Assembly (NCBI GenBank): GCA_014896315.1
Contig: JADBKP010000011.1
Span: 1-64,000 of the forward strand
Source: Limnochordales bacterium
GTDB taxonomy: Bacteria; Bacillota; Limnochordia; Limnochordales; DUMU01
Direction of reading: 5' to 3'
DNA: 64,000 nt
The position numbers and the translations under genes are program-made. The notes under the pieces are model-generated. The model was not told the DNA's origin, did not search any database, and saw only the letters and a program-made list of their open reading frames with translations. Positions 34,762 through 44,418 of this stretch are shown here, piece by piece; the stretch's first letter is position 1, and every line of letters begins with the position of its first letter.

Positions 34762-35838
34762 GTGCGTATCCTGGACCGTTACCTCCTGGCAGAGTTCGCT
34801 ACTCCTTTCGCGTTTGCTGTCGGGGCCTTCACACTGATCCTCACATCTGGCGTCCTGTTCGAGCTGGCCGATCTTTTGCTCGTCAAAGAAGTGGCGGCGG
34901 CCACCGTTGGTAGACTGCTCATCTACCGCCTGCCGGCCGTGGTGGCACTGACGGTGCCAATCGGAATCTTGTTTGGTGTAATGCTCTCGATCGGCCGGTT
35001 CGCACGGGAGAATGAGCTGGCAGCGATGAGAAGTGCTGGCCAATCGTTCACGCGGTCGGTTGCCCCGCTCTTGATCACGGCATTCGTGCTCAGCACCCTG
35101 ACGTATCTGCTGAACGAGAAAGTGGTTCCGGTGACCAACCATGCGTACCAGACACTGGTACGGCAGATCGTGGTGGCCGACCCGGCTGCGCCGATAGATG
35201 AGAATGTATTCTTTCGGGCCGGAGAAGACCGCTACCTCTATGTCGGCCGGGTGGACCGGGCAGGACATCAGGTTTGGAACGTGCTGGTCTATCAGCTTCG
35301 CCCCCAGGGTTTCCCCATTCTTACCAGTGCCCCGCATGGGACTTATCGGGAGGGCGAGTGGCATCTGTTCAACGGGGTGACGCGGGAGCTGGATCAACGG
35401 GGGTTTGTCATCCGGGAGACTGCGTTTGCCGAAATGGTCTACCGCCTGCCGTCGGTTGACCGGTATCTCCTGGCCAATCAGAAGACGCCTGAGGAGATGT
35501 CTCGCCGCGAACTGGCGGAGACCATCTCTCTGTTTGCTCAGGCCGGAGTTGACCTGCGGGAGCTGCGTGTCGAGTATGCCATGAAACTGAGCCTGCCCTT
35601 TTCCGGGCTGGTCCTGGCGCTCTTTGCGGCTCCTCTCAGCGCCACGGGTCGACGGCCCGGCCAAAGAGCTGGCAGTGCGGCGGCCCTGGCGGTTCTGTTC
35701 AGCTATTATGTCGTGACATCGCTTAGCCGCTCGTTGGGGATAGGCGGGGTATTGCCGGTTACTCTAGCTGCCTGGCTGGCCAACGGGTTGTTTGCGGGCT
35801 TGGGCGCCTGGCTGCTGTGGCGAGCAGAGCGTCCCTAG
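34762..35838 (+). CDS. LptF/LptG family LPS export permease (copy 1)
   Basis: MRILDRYLLAEFATPFAFAVGAFTLIL...YRLPAVVALTVPIGILFGVMLSIGRFARENELAAMRSAGQS, typical YjgP/YjgQ. Confidence 0.92.
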   Translation: MRILDRYLLAEFATPFAFAVGAFTLILTSGVLFELADLLLVKEVAAATVGRLLIYRLPAVVALTVPIGILFGVMLSIGRFARENELAAMRSAGQSFTRSVAPLLITAFVLSTLTYLLNEKVVPVTNHAYQTLVRQIVVADPAAPIDENVFFRAGEDRYLYVGRVDRAGHQVWNVLVYQLRPQGFPILTSAPHGTYREGEWHLFNGVTRELDQRGFVIRETAFAEMVYRLPSVDRYLLANQKTPEEMSRRELAETISLFAQAGVDLRELRVEYAMKLSLPFSGLVLALFAAPLSATGRRPGQRAGSAAALAVLFSYYVVTSLSRSLGIGGVLPVTLAAWLANGLFAGLGAWLLWRAERP

Positions 35839-35869
35839 TCCTGACGGGTGAGGGTGGGGGGTACGAACG

Positions 35870-38128
35870 ATGAGGCGACGGGTCCGGTGCGGTTGTTGGC
35901 TCTCGGGGGTGGCAGCCCTGCTGGCGGCCGTCCTGCTTGGCGCGCTGGGGACGGCGGCTGCCGGCAGAAAAGTAGACATAACTGCCAGTACCGGGGCGCG
36001 CTGGGAAGTGGGGAGCGAGTTGCTCACCGTCGAAGGGGATGTACGGGTTACGTACGACGATGTTACCCTGCGTGCAGACTGGCTGCAACTCGACCTTGGC
36101 GCCAACAGGCTGGTTGCCCGGGGTAACGTGAAGTACTCGCGCCGTGGGCAGGAAGTACAGGCGGAGCAGCTCACCCTTGATCTGGATAAGGAGAGCGGCT
36201 CCATCGAGAGTGCAACTGCCAGATTGGAACTATCTGATAAGCGGGGAACTCTCTTTGTGAGCGCCCCCCACATCGGGGCGGAGGATAAGACACTGGTAGT
36301 CAGCAACGCCTCCCTTACCACCTGTGATTTGAAGACTCCTCACTACCATCTCGATGCGCGACGGGTCACCGTCTACCTGGATGACCGGGTGGTGATCGAA
36401 GGGGTATCCTATTGGGATTTCGGGATTCCCCTCTTCTACTGGCCGCGTCTTACCATCCCTTTGCGCCGGCAAAGCTCGCTGGAGCTGCCCGAGATCGGGT
36501 ACAGCACTAGCCGGGGTTGGTTCGTCAAGACAGCGTACAGCTACTACCCGACCGTGTGGAAGGCACATGGCATTATCCACCTGGACTATTACTCGCTTGC
36601 AGGCTGGGGCACCGGTATCGACCATTTCTACAGAGACAACGAGCAGGGACAGGGAGTGCTCTCTTTCTACGTCCAGCCAAACCGGCAAACGGGACACACC
36701 GATCTTGTGCTCGGCTGGTCGGAAGAGTGGCATCCCCACGAGAATCTGGCAGGGGCCGCGGCGGTCCGTTACGAGAGTGGCAGCGAAGCAGGCCGGCCGA
36801 CCGAAAGAATAGTTGTAGAAGGCAAGGCGTCCTATAGTACAGATAGGGCCCGGCTGCAGCTCTCGCTCAACCGCGAACTGCATCGGAGCGAAGCGGAGCT
36901 GAACGGGAGTGCCGACGGGAAGGATTATCTGCAGGCAGGGGCGAGCCTTACGCTGCGGCTTTCTCCCCGAACCGATCTGAGCGGTCGTGTGCAATGGCGG
37001 GAGAGCCGGGCAGCCGGGACGGAAGAACGGCGCATGCAGTACCAGCTCTCCCTTGTGCAGCTGCAGGACAGGTTCCGGTGGACCGTCGGGCTGGAGCAAC
37101 AGCTCAATCCCGACCTGGATCAGAAGGATACTCCGGTGGACTGGCTCTCCTTCCGGCGAAGCCCGTACCTGACCATCGCCGGTCTGCACCCACTCAAGCT
37201 GCCGTTTGGCTTCGGAGCCAACTGGGCTGTGGAAGTGGCGCGGCTGGGAGAGATAGGGATTGCCGGTACGGTGCAGACGGGATGGCGCGGAGCAGCCGAC
37301 CTGGCGCTCATCACTCGTTCCTGGCCCTTACTTCCCTCGCTGACCCTGCAGGTCAACGGGACTGCCAGAGCTGCTTTCTACGATTCGGGCGGCACGCAGG
37401 CTGCCCTCACGTCTGAGGCGGGGCTGATCTGGAAGCCCGGCTCAACCCTCACCCTTTCGCTGCGTCACCGCGACCGCACAGTCTTTGGGTATTCGCCCTT
37501 CCTCTTCGACCGGGAGTTGCCGGAACAGGTTCTGGCGGGCAGCATCGACTACAGGCAACCGCAGCTGCAGCTGACGCTGGCGGGGGGCTACGACCTTTAC
37601 TGGCGGGCATGGCGGCCCGTGGTGGCAGAGGTCAGCTGGACTCCCACGGAACAGCTCGGGATTACCAGTGGTTTGGTGATCGATACTCAGGGCAAGGGGG
37701 TGCGTGCCGTAGCCGGTTCCGTGCGCTGGACGCCGGGCGAAGACAGAGGAGTGGAGGTCGGCGTCGCCTACGCCCCCCTTGCTCAAAGCCTCGATCAGCT
37801 CAAGGCACGCATTGCCCTACCTGTTGGTACTTCATGGAAGATCAACTCAGACGTGCTATTTGACGGGCCAACCCAGCGTTTCACCCGTGCCAGCGTCTCC
37901 CTGGTTCGCGATCTCCACTGCCGTACGGTCAGCCTTCGCTACGATGCCGTGGGGCAGGCAGTCTGGCTGCAGTATCAGATCAGTGCGTTTCCGGATGCCC
38001 GGGTGGGACTGGGTACGGGGGCCGGCGGCACCGTCGTTGACGTCGATGCCCTGCGGGACTTCCTGGAACGGTTTGCCGGCGGCAACCCTGCGCCGGCTAC
38101 TTTGGGGGCGGGGGCCGGACAGTTATGA
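35870..38128 (+). CDS. lptD: LptD-like LPS assembly outer membrane protein with N-terminal OstA domain
   Basis: OstA-like N-terminus (GSELLTVEGDVRVTYDDVTLRADWLQLDLGANRLVARGNVKYSRRGQEVQAEQLTLDLDKESG), conserved VIEGVSYWDFGIPLFYWPRLTIPL, extended beta-barrel. Confidence 0.88.
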   Translation: MRRRVRCGCWLSGVAALLAAVLLGALGTAAAGRKVDITASTGARWEVGSELLTVEGDVRVTYDDVTLRADWLQLDLGANRLVARGNVKYSRRGQEVQAEQLTLDLDKESGSIESATARLELSDKRGTLFVSAPHIGAEDKTLVVSNASLTTCDLKTPHYHLDARRVTVYLDDRVVIEGVSYWDFGIPLFYWPRLTIPLRRQSSLELPEIGYSTSRGWFVKTAYSYYPTVWKAHGIIHLDYYSLAGWGTGIDHFYRDNEQGQGVLSFYVQPNRQTGHTDLVLGWSEEWHPHENLAGAAAVRYESGSEAGRPTERIVVEGKASYSTDRARLQLSLNRELHRSEAELNGSADGKDYLQAGASLTLRLSPRTDLSGRVQWRESRAAGTEERRMQYQLSLVQLQDRFRWTVGLEQQLNPDLDQKDTPVDWLSFRRSPYLTIAGLHPLKLPFGFGANWAVEVARLGEIGIAGTVQTGWRGAADLALITRSWPLLPSLTLQVNGTARAAFYDSGGTQAALTSEAGLIWKPGSTLTLSLRHRDRTVFGYSPFLFDRELPEQVLAGSIDYRQPQLQLTLAGGYDLYWRAWRPVVAEVSWTPTEQLGITSGLVIDTQGKGVRAVAGSVRWTPGEDRGVEVGVAYAPLAQSLDQLKARIALPVGTSWKINSDVLFDGPTQRFTRASVSLVRDLHCRTVSLRYDAVGQAVWLQYQISAFPDARVGLGTGAGGTVVDVDALRDFLERFAGGNPAPATLGAGAGQL

Positions 38129-38826
38129 GAGGGCGTCCCGCACGCTATTGGGTCAGGGCATCCCTGGTGCTCCTTGCAGCCGGGTGGGTGCTGGCAGTAG
38201 CGGTCCTATGGATGCGGTGGGGTGGACGCCCGGCAGAGCAAGAGGCTGCGCCAGCCGAATCGTCCGGTGCGGCTATGGGTACGCAGGAGGCGGCCGATCC
38301 CCCCGCGCTGGAGCTAACGGGCAGTGAATTGATCGGCTGGTATCAGGGGAAGCGCCAGTGGCGGCTGAGGGCTCGCAGGGTGCAGGTGGAATCGGACTCC
38401 TCCCTGACCCGCCTCGAAGATATCCGGGAAGGGGTGATCTACCGGGACGGTCAGCCCTATCTGGGCTTTGCATCGGCAGGGGGAGAGTGGGACCCGGAAA
38501 GCGGTTCACTCCGCCTTTGGGGCGGGGTCGAACTCACCTTCGAGGGTCGGACGGTCTTCTCCACCGAGTCGTTGCACTGGGACGGCGAGAGCGAGCGCCT
38601 GGTGGTACCCGGTAGAGTCCGGCTCTTCTGGGATGGGCGGGAGCTGGCGGCAGATCGGCTGGAAGCAGATGTGCGGTCCCAAACGATCACCGCTATAGGG
38701 AATGTACGGATAGCCCAGACGGGGCAGGCCATTGAAGCGGAACGGGTGATCATCAATCTATCCACGGAGGAAGTGCGGGCGGAAGGGGCAGCCCGCCTGA
38801 TTGTGGAACTTTCGGCGGACCGGTAA
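38125..38826 (+). CDS. lptC: LptC-like LPS export periplasmic protein
   Basis: N-terminal TM; LTGSELIGWYQGKRQWRLRARRVQVESDSSLTRLEDIREGVIYRDGQPYLGFASAGGEWDPESGSLRLWGGVELT; OstA fold. Confidence 0.82.
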   Translation: MRGRPARYWVRASLVLLAAGWVLAVAVLWMRWGGRPAEQEAAPAESSGAAMGTQEAADPPALELTGSELIGWYQGKRQWRLRARRVQVESDSSLTRLEDIREGVIYRDGQPYLGFASAGGEWDPESGSLRLWGGVELTFEGRTVFSTESLHWDGESERLVVPGRVRLFWDGRELAADRLEADVRSQTITAIGNVRIAQTGQAIEAERVIINLSTEEVRAEGAARLIVELSADR

Positions 38827-38948
38827 GAGCTGGGGGCGGTGAATGGGGCGGTGGATGGGGGCGGCGCGGCAGCGGCTAGCCTCTTCCGAGGAAACGGCGG
38901 TTCGAGGACGAAGAAAGATGGGGACGGAGCGAAAGGAGTGGGATCGAG

Positions 38949-39683
38949 GTGCGCAGCTATCGCAGCTATCTTCGGCTCTCCGGGCTTCCTTTCTTTGTAG
39001 CCAGCCTGATGATCCTGGGGGCGGTACAGATCTGCGACGCAGCGACTGCCAGCGGGGGACAGCCGGCAGGCGGGAGCGGCAAACGTACAGTGATTGTGCA
39101 GGTACGGGCCAATCCGGACGAACAGACCGTACGCGTGGACCAGAAAACCGGCATAACCACCATTGAGACCCGTTCAGGCATTATCGAGATCGTTTACGGC
39201 GATATCAAGGCGACTGCTACCCGGCTTGAGTACAACCAGAAGCAGCAGACGGCGGTGCTGAGTGGAAATCTACAGGTGATCGAGGGTAACCGTACTATTA
39301 TCGCCGAGCGGGTCGAGATCGACTTCCGCGCCGACCAATACACTTTCATAGGGAAAGTGCAGATGGTGGAGAAAGATGAGAGCGGCAACGACGGAGCGAC
39401 GGCACGGGTGAAGCTGAGCATCAGTGCCGACCGGCTCGTCTACAATTCGCAGACCGGTGAGGCCGTTGCTGAAGGGAACGTCCGGGCTGCTGAGGGTGAC
39501 CGCAAAAGCCAGGCCGACAAACTGGTCTACAAGTCCAACTGGCTTCAGTTGACCGGCAAAGTCCAGGTTACTACCGACGACGGCATGAGTGTGAGCGCCG
39601 CACGGATGGAAGTAGATATGGATCGGAATACCGTGCAGATTTACGGGCAGACCAGCATGTCCCTGGTGCTGGAGGATGAGTGA
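38949..39683 (+). CDS. lptA: LptA/OstA family periplasmic protein
   Basis: Signal peptide; GIIEIVYGDIKATATRLEYNQKQQTAVLSGNLQVIEGNRTIIAERVEIDFRADQYTFIGKVQMV; repeated OstA pattern. Confidence 0.87.
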   Translation: MRSYRSYLRLSGLPFFVASLMILGAVQICDAATASGGQPAGGSGKRTVIVQVRANPDEQTVRVDQKTGITTIETRSGIIEIVYGDIKATATRLEYNQKQQTAVLSGNLQVIEGNRTIIAERVEIDFRADQYTFIGKVQMVEKDESGNDGATARVKLSISADRLVYNSQTGEAVAEGNVRAAEGDRKSQADKLVYKSNWLQLTGKVQVTTDDGMSVSAARMEVDMDRNTVQIYGQTSMSLVLEDE

Positions 39684-39747
39684 AGGACCTTCTTCCAGCC
39701 TGTAGCAACCGCGGAGCGGATCTCCTGCCGGCTGCCGCCTCCTCCGA

Positions 39748-39756
39748 TGTTATAAT
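39748..39756 (+). promoter_or_regulatory. Extended -10 promoter element (TGTTATAAT)
   Basis: TG-T-TATAAT perfect extended -10, ~25 nt upstream of RBS GGGAGGAGGCGG and the 39784 ORF; no clear -35. Confidence 0.5.
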
Positions 39757-39783
39757 GCCAGAGGATGGGAGGAGGCGGTTTAG

Positions 39784-42231
39784 CTGCGGTTTTGGGAAAA
39801 GAGGCTGGTCGGCCAGGTCGTAGCCGTCCTGCTGGTGGCAGTGGTAACCGTTGCAGCCGGCGGGCTGCTGGCCCGCGGGGCGACAGAGGCTTTCCTCGCC
39901 CGCCTGGTAGAAGGGTACTTGGGCGAGGAGAACAGCTTCGACCTGTTGGTCCAGATCCATACTGCTGATGCTGAGGCCGGCCGGCAGGCGCTGGCGGAGT
40001 TGCTCGCCCGGGAACTTCCGGGTACGAGAATCAAGGTCGGACCGGCGCTGGGCGGCCAGCAGAATTACTTTCTGACGATTCCTGCGGAGCGCAAGACGGC
40101 AAGGGATCTTGGCCGTCTCGATGCGCTTCTGGCGCGCCTTTCGGGTTTTAGCGGGTATACCGTGCTCATGCACCCGGTGGTGACGGTAAGCCGCGTTCAT
40201 CCGGCTTTCCGGCCACAGATCCAGGAGGCGGCAAGCAGCCTATCAGGGGTAAAGCTCTGGTTCTGGCACGGTGACGACCTGGTGCTGCTTCTCGAGAACC
40301 CGGAAGAGTCGGCGCAGGTGTCCTCCCGCCTTCAGCGGCTGCTGCAGAGAAGCCAGGTATACCGTCTGGAACTTCCAGTTCCTCTTGCCGCCGGTGAGCT
40401 CTCCCGGCTTGCCGATGGGGTAGCCGCGCGGCTGAACGCAGGCGAGGGGGGTGAAGGCACGGCGCGGTATCAACCGGTGCCTCTCAATGGAACCCGCTCA
40501 TCTGGCGGTCTTAACGGGTCATGGGGAGCCGGGGATCTCGAGCAGGCACTGCGGGCGGCGCGCCAGGTATTGCAGCTTTACGTAACCCGGGTCGAACTCC
40601 GCTTCCCCGAGGCAACCAATCTGCGCTCTGGCGACCGGATTCTGCTGGTGCCTGCTGACCTCGCGGGCGAAGGCGCGGACGCAGGCTCTCAGGTGGCGGC
40701 CGTGGTGGCTCAGGTTACGGAGGTCGCCAGTGACGGGACCGATGGACAAGCCCTGGTGGTAAAAGGCCAGTGGAACGGGGGCGAAGCTGCCCGGGTCTTT
40801 GCCATGAAGGACGATCGGGTAGGGGCGGAGATCGGCAGTGCTACTATCGACTCTCCCCGGCTTAAGCTGATCGCTGCCCTGAACCGGGCCGAGCAGCTTT
40901 TGACCTCCGCACAGAGCAGCGGTCAGGAACTGCCGCAGGTCCTGGACGAGCTGGAAGCTGCCCTCCGCGGCGTTGAAAAGCTGCTGGACCGGGTTGACAT
41001 TCTCTTTCAAAACTCTCCGGTGGAAGAGAAAGATCAACTCCTCTTGACCCTGGCCCTGCGTGTTCTCACCGAGGAGCTCGGCCTGACCGGTGGTGAAAAC
41101 GGCGAGCGGGCCGGTACTGCCCTGGGTGAAGATATGGCCGGCTTGGATCGGGAGAGGTTGATGCGGCTGCGGAAGGGTATCGAAAGACTGCAGCAGCAAA
41201 GCGCACTGGCCGATCCCTCGCAGCTGGCACCCCTCCTGGTCGATCTCAAAGGGTTGAGTGGGAGTCTGCGCGATCTTAATGATGGCCAGCTCGGAGCGAG
41301 CTTGCTCAGCCTCGAGCAGTATCTTCAGGCAAGTACCGCGGCAGGCAGCCACCTGGAATGGCGGGGGCCTGCAGGTCTTGCGGAGGAGAGGTTGCGGGAG
41401 GCCGTCGCCGCTGAACTGGCGGAAGCCGCAGAGACTCTGCCAGCCAGCGCCCGCATCACCAGCCTGCCCGCGGGCATCATCCAGCCGGATGCCCGGACAC
41501 AGCTGCTTACGGTGGTCCGCAGTGCCGGCCGCCTTGTCAACTTCCTCTCTGTCGCCGTGTTGACGTTGCTGGTGCTCCTTTTCGATCAGGCCACCGTGAT
41601 TGCTGCCTGGAAAGTGGTGCGCAGGGCCAAGCAGCGGCATGTGCGGGCAAACCGGAGCTGGGAAAGGGTTCTTGTCGGCCTGCGGGGGGCTTGCGAGCGG
41701 CTTGCACCGGCGATCTACGGAGTCTGTACAGGTGCTCTGCTTGCCGGCGGAGGAAGCTTTGTGGGCCTGGTTCTCAACGCCGCCGGCGGAAGGGGTGGCG
41801 ACGTCACGACTCCGGCCGGATTGGCGCAAGGAACGGCCGGAGCCTTTGCCGATCTCGGGGCTTGTCAGCTGCCCCTCATAGTCGGGGCGCTCCTTGGATT
41901 GCTGGTCGCATTGGCGGCCGAACGCCTGAGTCCGGTACCTGAGGAACAGATCTGGGCCGGTGAGTCTCTTGGGCTCTCCTATCGTCAGATCCTAGAGGAG
42001 ATCGTCATACCTACCGGGCGCCCCGGACTCTACCAGCTTCTTCTCGCCGTTTCTCGTACTCTGTTCACCAGAGCACGACGTGACCGCGGGGTGCGGAGCC
42101 AAGCCGTCAAGCGGCGGCCGGGCGGGTTATACGGTGGCACAAGCCGCGGTCGCGGTCCGACGGGTGACGGGGGCACAGGCAGAGAGCGAAACGTCGAAGG
42201 GGAGGGGAAGGCATGGCAGGTCTCATGGTAA
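39784..42231 (+). CDS. Uncharacterised ~815-aa membrane protein, putative ABC transporter permease component with large extracytoplasmic region
   Basis: N-terminal TM (VVAVLLVAVVTVAAGGLLARG), long soluble region, C-terminal TM bundle (LVNFLSVAVLTLLVLLF; AIYGVCTGALLAGGGSFVGLVL; LPLIVGALLGLLVALAA) with cytosolic motif SYRQILEEIVIPTGRPGLYQLLL; overlaps the ATPase gene. RBS fits a CTG start at 39784; GTG at 39835 is the alternative. Confidence 0.7.
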   Translation: MRFWEKRLVGQVVAVLLVAVVTVAAGGLLARGATEAFLARLVEGYLGEENSFDLLVQIHTADAEAGRQALAELLARELPGTRIKVGPALGGQQNYFLTIPAERKTARDLGRLDALLARLSGFSGYTVLMHPVVTVSRVHPAFRPQIQEAASSLSGVKLWFWHGDDLVLLLENPEESAQVSSRLQRLLQRSQVYRLELPVPLAAGELSRLADGVAARLNAGEGGEGTARYQPVPLNGTRSSGGLNGSWGAGDLEQALRAARQVLQLYVTRVELRFPEATNLRSGDRILLVPADLAGEGADAGSQVAAVVAQVTEVASDGTDGQALVVKGQWNGGEAARVFAMKDDRVGAEIGSATIDSPRLKLIAALNRAEQLLTSAQSSGQELPQVLDELEAALRGVEKLLDRVDILFQNSPVEEKDQLLLTLALRVLTEELGLTGGENGERAGTALGEDMAGLDRERLMRLRKGIERLQQQSALADPSQLAPLLVDLKGLSGSLRDLNDGQLGASLLSLEQYLQASTAAGSHLEWRGPAGLAEERLREAVAAELAEAAETLPASARITSLPAGIIQPDARTQLLTVVRSAGRLVNFLSVAVLTLLVLLFDQATVIAAWKVVRRAKQRHVRANRSWERVLVGLRGACERLAPAIYGVCTGALLAGGGSFVGLVLNAAGGRGGDVTTPAGLAQGTAGAFADLGACQLPLIVGALLGLLVALAAERLSPVPEEQIWAGESLGLSYRQILEEIVIPTGRPGLYQLLLAVSRTLFTRARRDRGVRSQAVKRRPGGLYGGTSRGRGPTGDGGTGRERNVEGEGKAWQVSW

Positions 42232-42980
42232 GGGGGCTGACCAAGCACTTCCCGGGGAGCAGCAAGCCGGTCCTCGTCGATTTCAACCTGGCCGTGGCTC
42301 CGGGAGAGACTGTAGTCATCATGGGGCCGTCGGGTGCGGGCAAAAGCACCTTGTTGCGGGTGATCGACCGGTTACTTGAACCTGACGAAGGCGAGGTTTT
42401 CTGGAACGGAATTCCCGTTCACCAGTTGCAGGGCGAGCAGCTGCGCCGCTGGCGGCGGCAGGTGGGTTTCGTTTTCCAGCAGCACAGCCTATTTGAACGG
42501 ATGACGGTGCTGGAAAACTGTCTGCTTGGGCCGCGGCTTGCCGGCATACCCGAGGCCCAAGCCCGGGAACGGGCCCTGGCGGCGCTGGCGCGGGTCGGTC
42601 TCGCGCACCTGGCCGACCGCTGGCCGGCGCAGCTCTCCGGCGGGGAACGCCAGCGGGTGGCCATCGCCCGGGCGCTGAGCATGGAGCCGGAACTGATGCT
42701 CTGGGATGAGCCCACGGCCAGCCTCGACCCGCTGCTGGTGGGTGAAGTGAAGCAGTGCCTGGCAGCTCTGGCGGCCGAAAGGAGCTGTGCGATGCTGGTG
42801 GTCACCCACGAGGTCGGCTTTGCCTGGGAGATTGCCTCCCGGGTCGTGCTCATGGAGGCCGGCCGCAAGGTGGAGGAGGGAGAGCCGGGAGAGCTTTTCT
42901 CTCATCCCCGTACTGAACTGGGCCGCAAGTACCGTCAGCTGATCAGCGAAGGATTAGCTCTCTACCTGACGAATAAGTGA
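42213..42980 (+). CDS. ABC transporter ATP-binding protein (amino-acid/GlnQ-like subfamily)
   Basis: Walker A GPSGAGKST, Q-loop VFQQHSLF, signature LSGGERQRVAIARAL, Walker B LMLWDEPTASLDP, H-loop VVTHE. Confidence 0.95.
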   Translation: MAGLMVRGLTKHFPGSSKPVLVDFNLAVAPGETVVIMGPSGAGKSTLLRVIDRLLEPDEGEVFWNGIPVHQLQGEQLRRWRRQVGFVFQQHSLFERMTVLENCLLGPRLAGIPEAQARERALAALARVGLAHLADRWPAQLSGGERQRVAIARALSMEPELMLWDEPTASLDPLLVGEVKQCLAALAAERSCAMLVVTHEVGFAWEIASRVVLMEAGRKVEEGEPGELFSHPRTELGRKYRQLISEGLALYLTNK

Positions 42981-42999
42981 GGGGTTTGGGGGGGAAGTC

Positions 43000-43845
43000 A
43001 TGACAGCAGTGGCGGAGGCATCAGGGGTTGCCCTGCACACAGGAGTCGCGGCTCATGTTCGCCTTCGGGCAGCCCGGCCGGGAAGCGGTATTCTCTTCGT
43101 TCGTACGGATCTTCCCGGCTCTCCGTCGATTCCCGCAAGCATAACCCATGTCATCCCGGAACGTCGCAGCACGGCCCTGTCCGATCCCGCCACCGGGGCG
43201 ACGATCCGCACGGTCGAACATTTCCTGGCAACCTGTTTTGTGCTGGGTGTGCAGGATTGCATACTGGAGGTGGACGGGCCGGAGCTGCCCGCAGGAGATG
43301 GGGCGGCTCTCTACTGGGTCGACCTTGTCCGGCAGGCGGGTCTGGATGTCCCGGCCTGCCGGTACGATGCACCGAAGCTTCCTCAACCGGTTGTCATAGA
43401 AGACGAGGAAGGCGATGTCGCGACTTTTATCGCCGCCTTTCCGGCCGACGAGTTTTCTGCTTACTATGTTTTCGTCCCTCCTTATCCCGGACAAGCGGTT
43501 CAAGTTGCCGCCTATGTGGACGGCAGCAGCACAGATGCGGCCGACTTCTTCGTTCGCAACCTCGCTCCTGCCCGGACGCCGGCGTTTCTCGAGGAGATTG
43601 CCACCTTGCGGGAGGCAGGGCTCGGGCTTGGGGTAAGCGAGGAGCAAACCTGCCTGCTCAGCGCCGCCGGACCGGTCGGCAAGTGGCGGTTCCCCGACGA
43701 ACCGGCCCGCCACAAACTGGTGGATCTGCTGGGAGATCTCTTTCTGGCCGGCCGTTTCCGGGCGCGCCTTGTGGCGGTACGGACCGGGCACCGCCACAAT
43801 GCCCTGCTGGCCCGCCGGGTATGGGAGATGCTTGGGGGCAGGTGA
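43000..43845 (+). CDS. lpxC: UDP-3-O-acyl-N-acetylglucosamine deacetylase LpxC
   Basis: GVALHTG, TVEHFLA, ARHKLVDLLGDL, GHRHNALLAR motifs (Zn-binding H/H/D and catalytic His). Confidence 0.92.
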   Translation: MTAVAEASGVALHTGVAAHVRLRAARPGSGILFVRTDLPGSPSIPASITHVIPERRSTALSDPATGATIRTVEHFLATCFVLGVQDCILEVDGPELPAGDGAALYWVDLVRQAGLDVPACRYDAPKLPQPVVIEDEEGDVATFIAAFPADEFSAYYVFVPPYPGQAVQVAAYVDGSSTDAADFFVRNLAPARTPAFLEEIATLREAGLGLGVSEEQTCLLSAAGPVGKWRFPDEPARHKLVDLLGDLFLAGRFRARLVAVRTGHRHNALLARRVWEMLGGR

Positions 43846-43869
43846 GCGGCGAAGAGCAGTAGCGGGCCA

Positions 43870-44418
43870 GTGCTGATGATGGGGGCGTGGAGGATGGAGT
43901 TTTCGGGTACGGGACCTACGGGGCCTATGGATAGCCGGGCTATCCAGCAACTGTTGCCCCATCGGCCACCTTTTGTCTGGGTTGATCGCATCAGTGAATG
44001 TGAACCGGGCAAGCGGGCGCGCGGTATCAAGCTGGTTTCCGTCAACGACCCGCTGGTAGCCGGGGAGTTGACCTCTGCCGGCCGGGATGGAGGCGGAGAG
44101 GCCGGAGGGGAAGCAGCCGGTTCTTTTCCCCGCATGTTGCTGGTAGAGGCAATTGCGCAGGTGGCCGCCGTTGCCTTGCTGCCACTGGTGAATGAGGGGG
44201 AGGCCGATCGACCGACCGGAGGGCCAGGCGTGTTACCTCTGTTTGCCGGAATGGAGGATGTAGTCTTTGGGCCGCCCGTACGCGCCGGAGATGTGATCGA
44301 TATCGAGGTAGAAGTGCTGCAAGCCCGAAAGTCAGCGGCGCGGGTGAGCGGGCGCTGCCTAGTTGCCGGGGAAGTGGTGGCACGGGGGACTTTCCTGTTT
44401 GCGTTCCGGCGCCAGTAA
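43870..44418 (+). CDS. FabZ-like hotdog-fold protein (catalytic HFPxxPVMPG loop not recognisable)
   Basis: IQQLLPHRPPFVWVDRISECEPGKRARGIKLVSVNDPLVAGE...LLVEAIAQVAAV...VVFGPPVRAGDVIDIEVEV; FabZ-like ends but a Gly-rich insert replaces the active-site His loop. Confidence 0.75.
   Translation: MLMMGAWRMEFSGTGPTGPMDSRAIQQLLPHRPPFVWVDRISECEPGKRARGIKLVSVNDPLVAGELTSAGRDGGGEAGGEAAGSFPRMLLVEAIAQVAAVALLPLVNEGEADRPTGGPGVLPLFAGMEDVVFGPPVRAGDVIDIEVEVLQARKSAARVSGRCLVAGEVVARGTFLFAFRRQ

Noticed and set aside
40519-41829. 436-aa minus-strand ORF opposite the unknown membrane protein
   Set aside because: Gln/Pro/His-rich mirror translation; the plus strand has TM helices, an RBS and an overlapping ATPase gene
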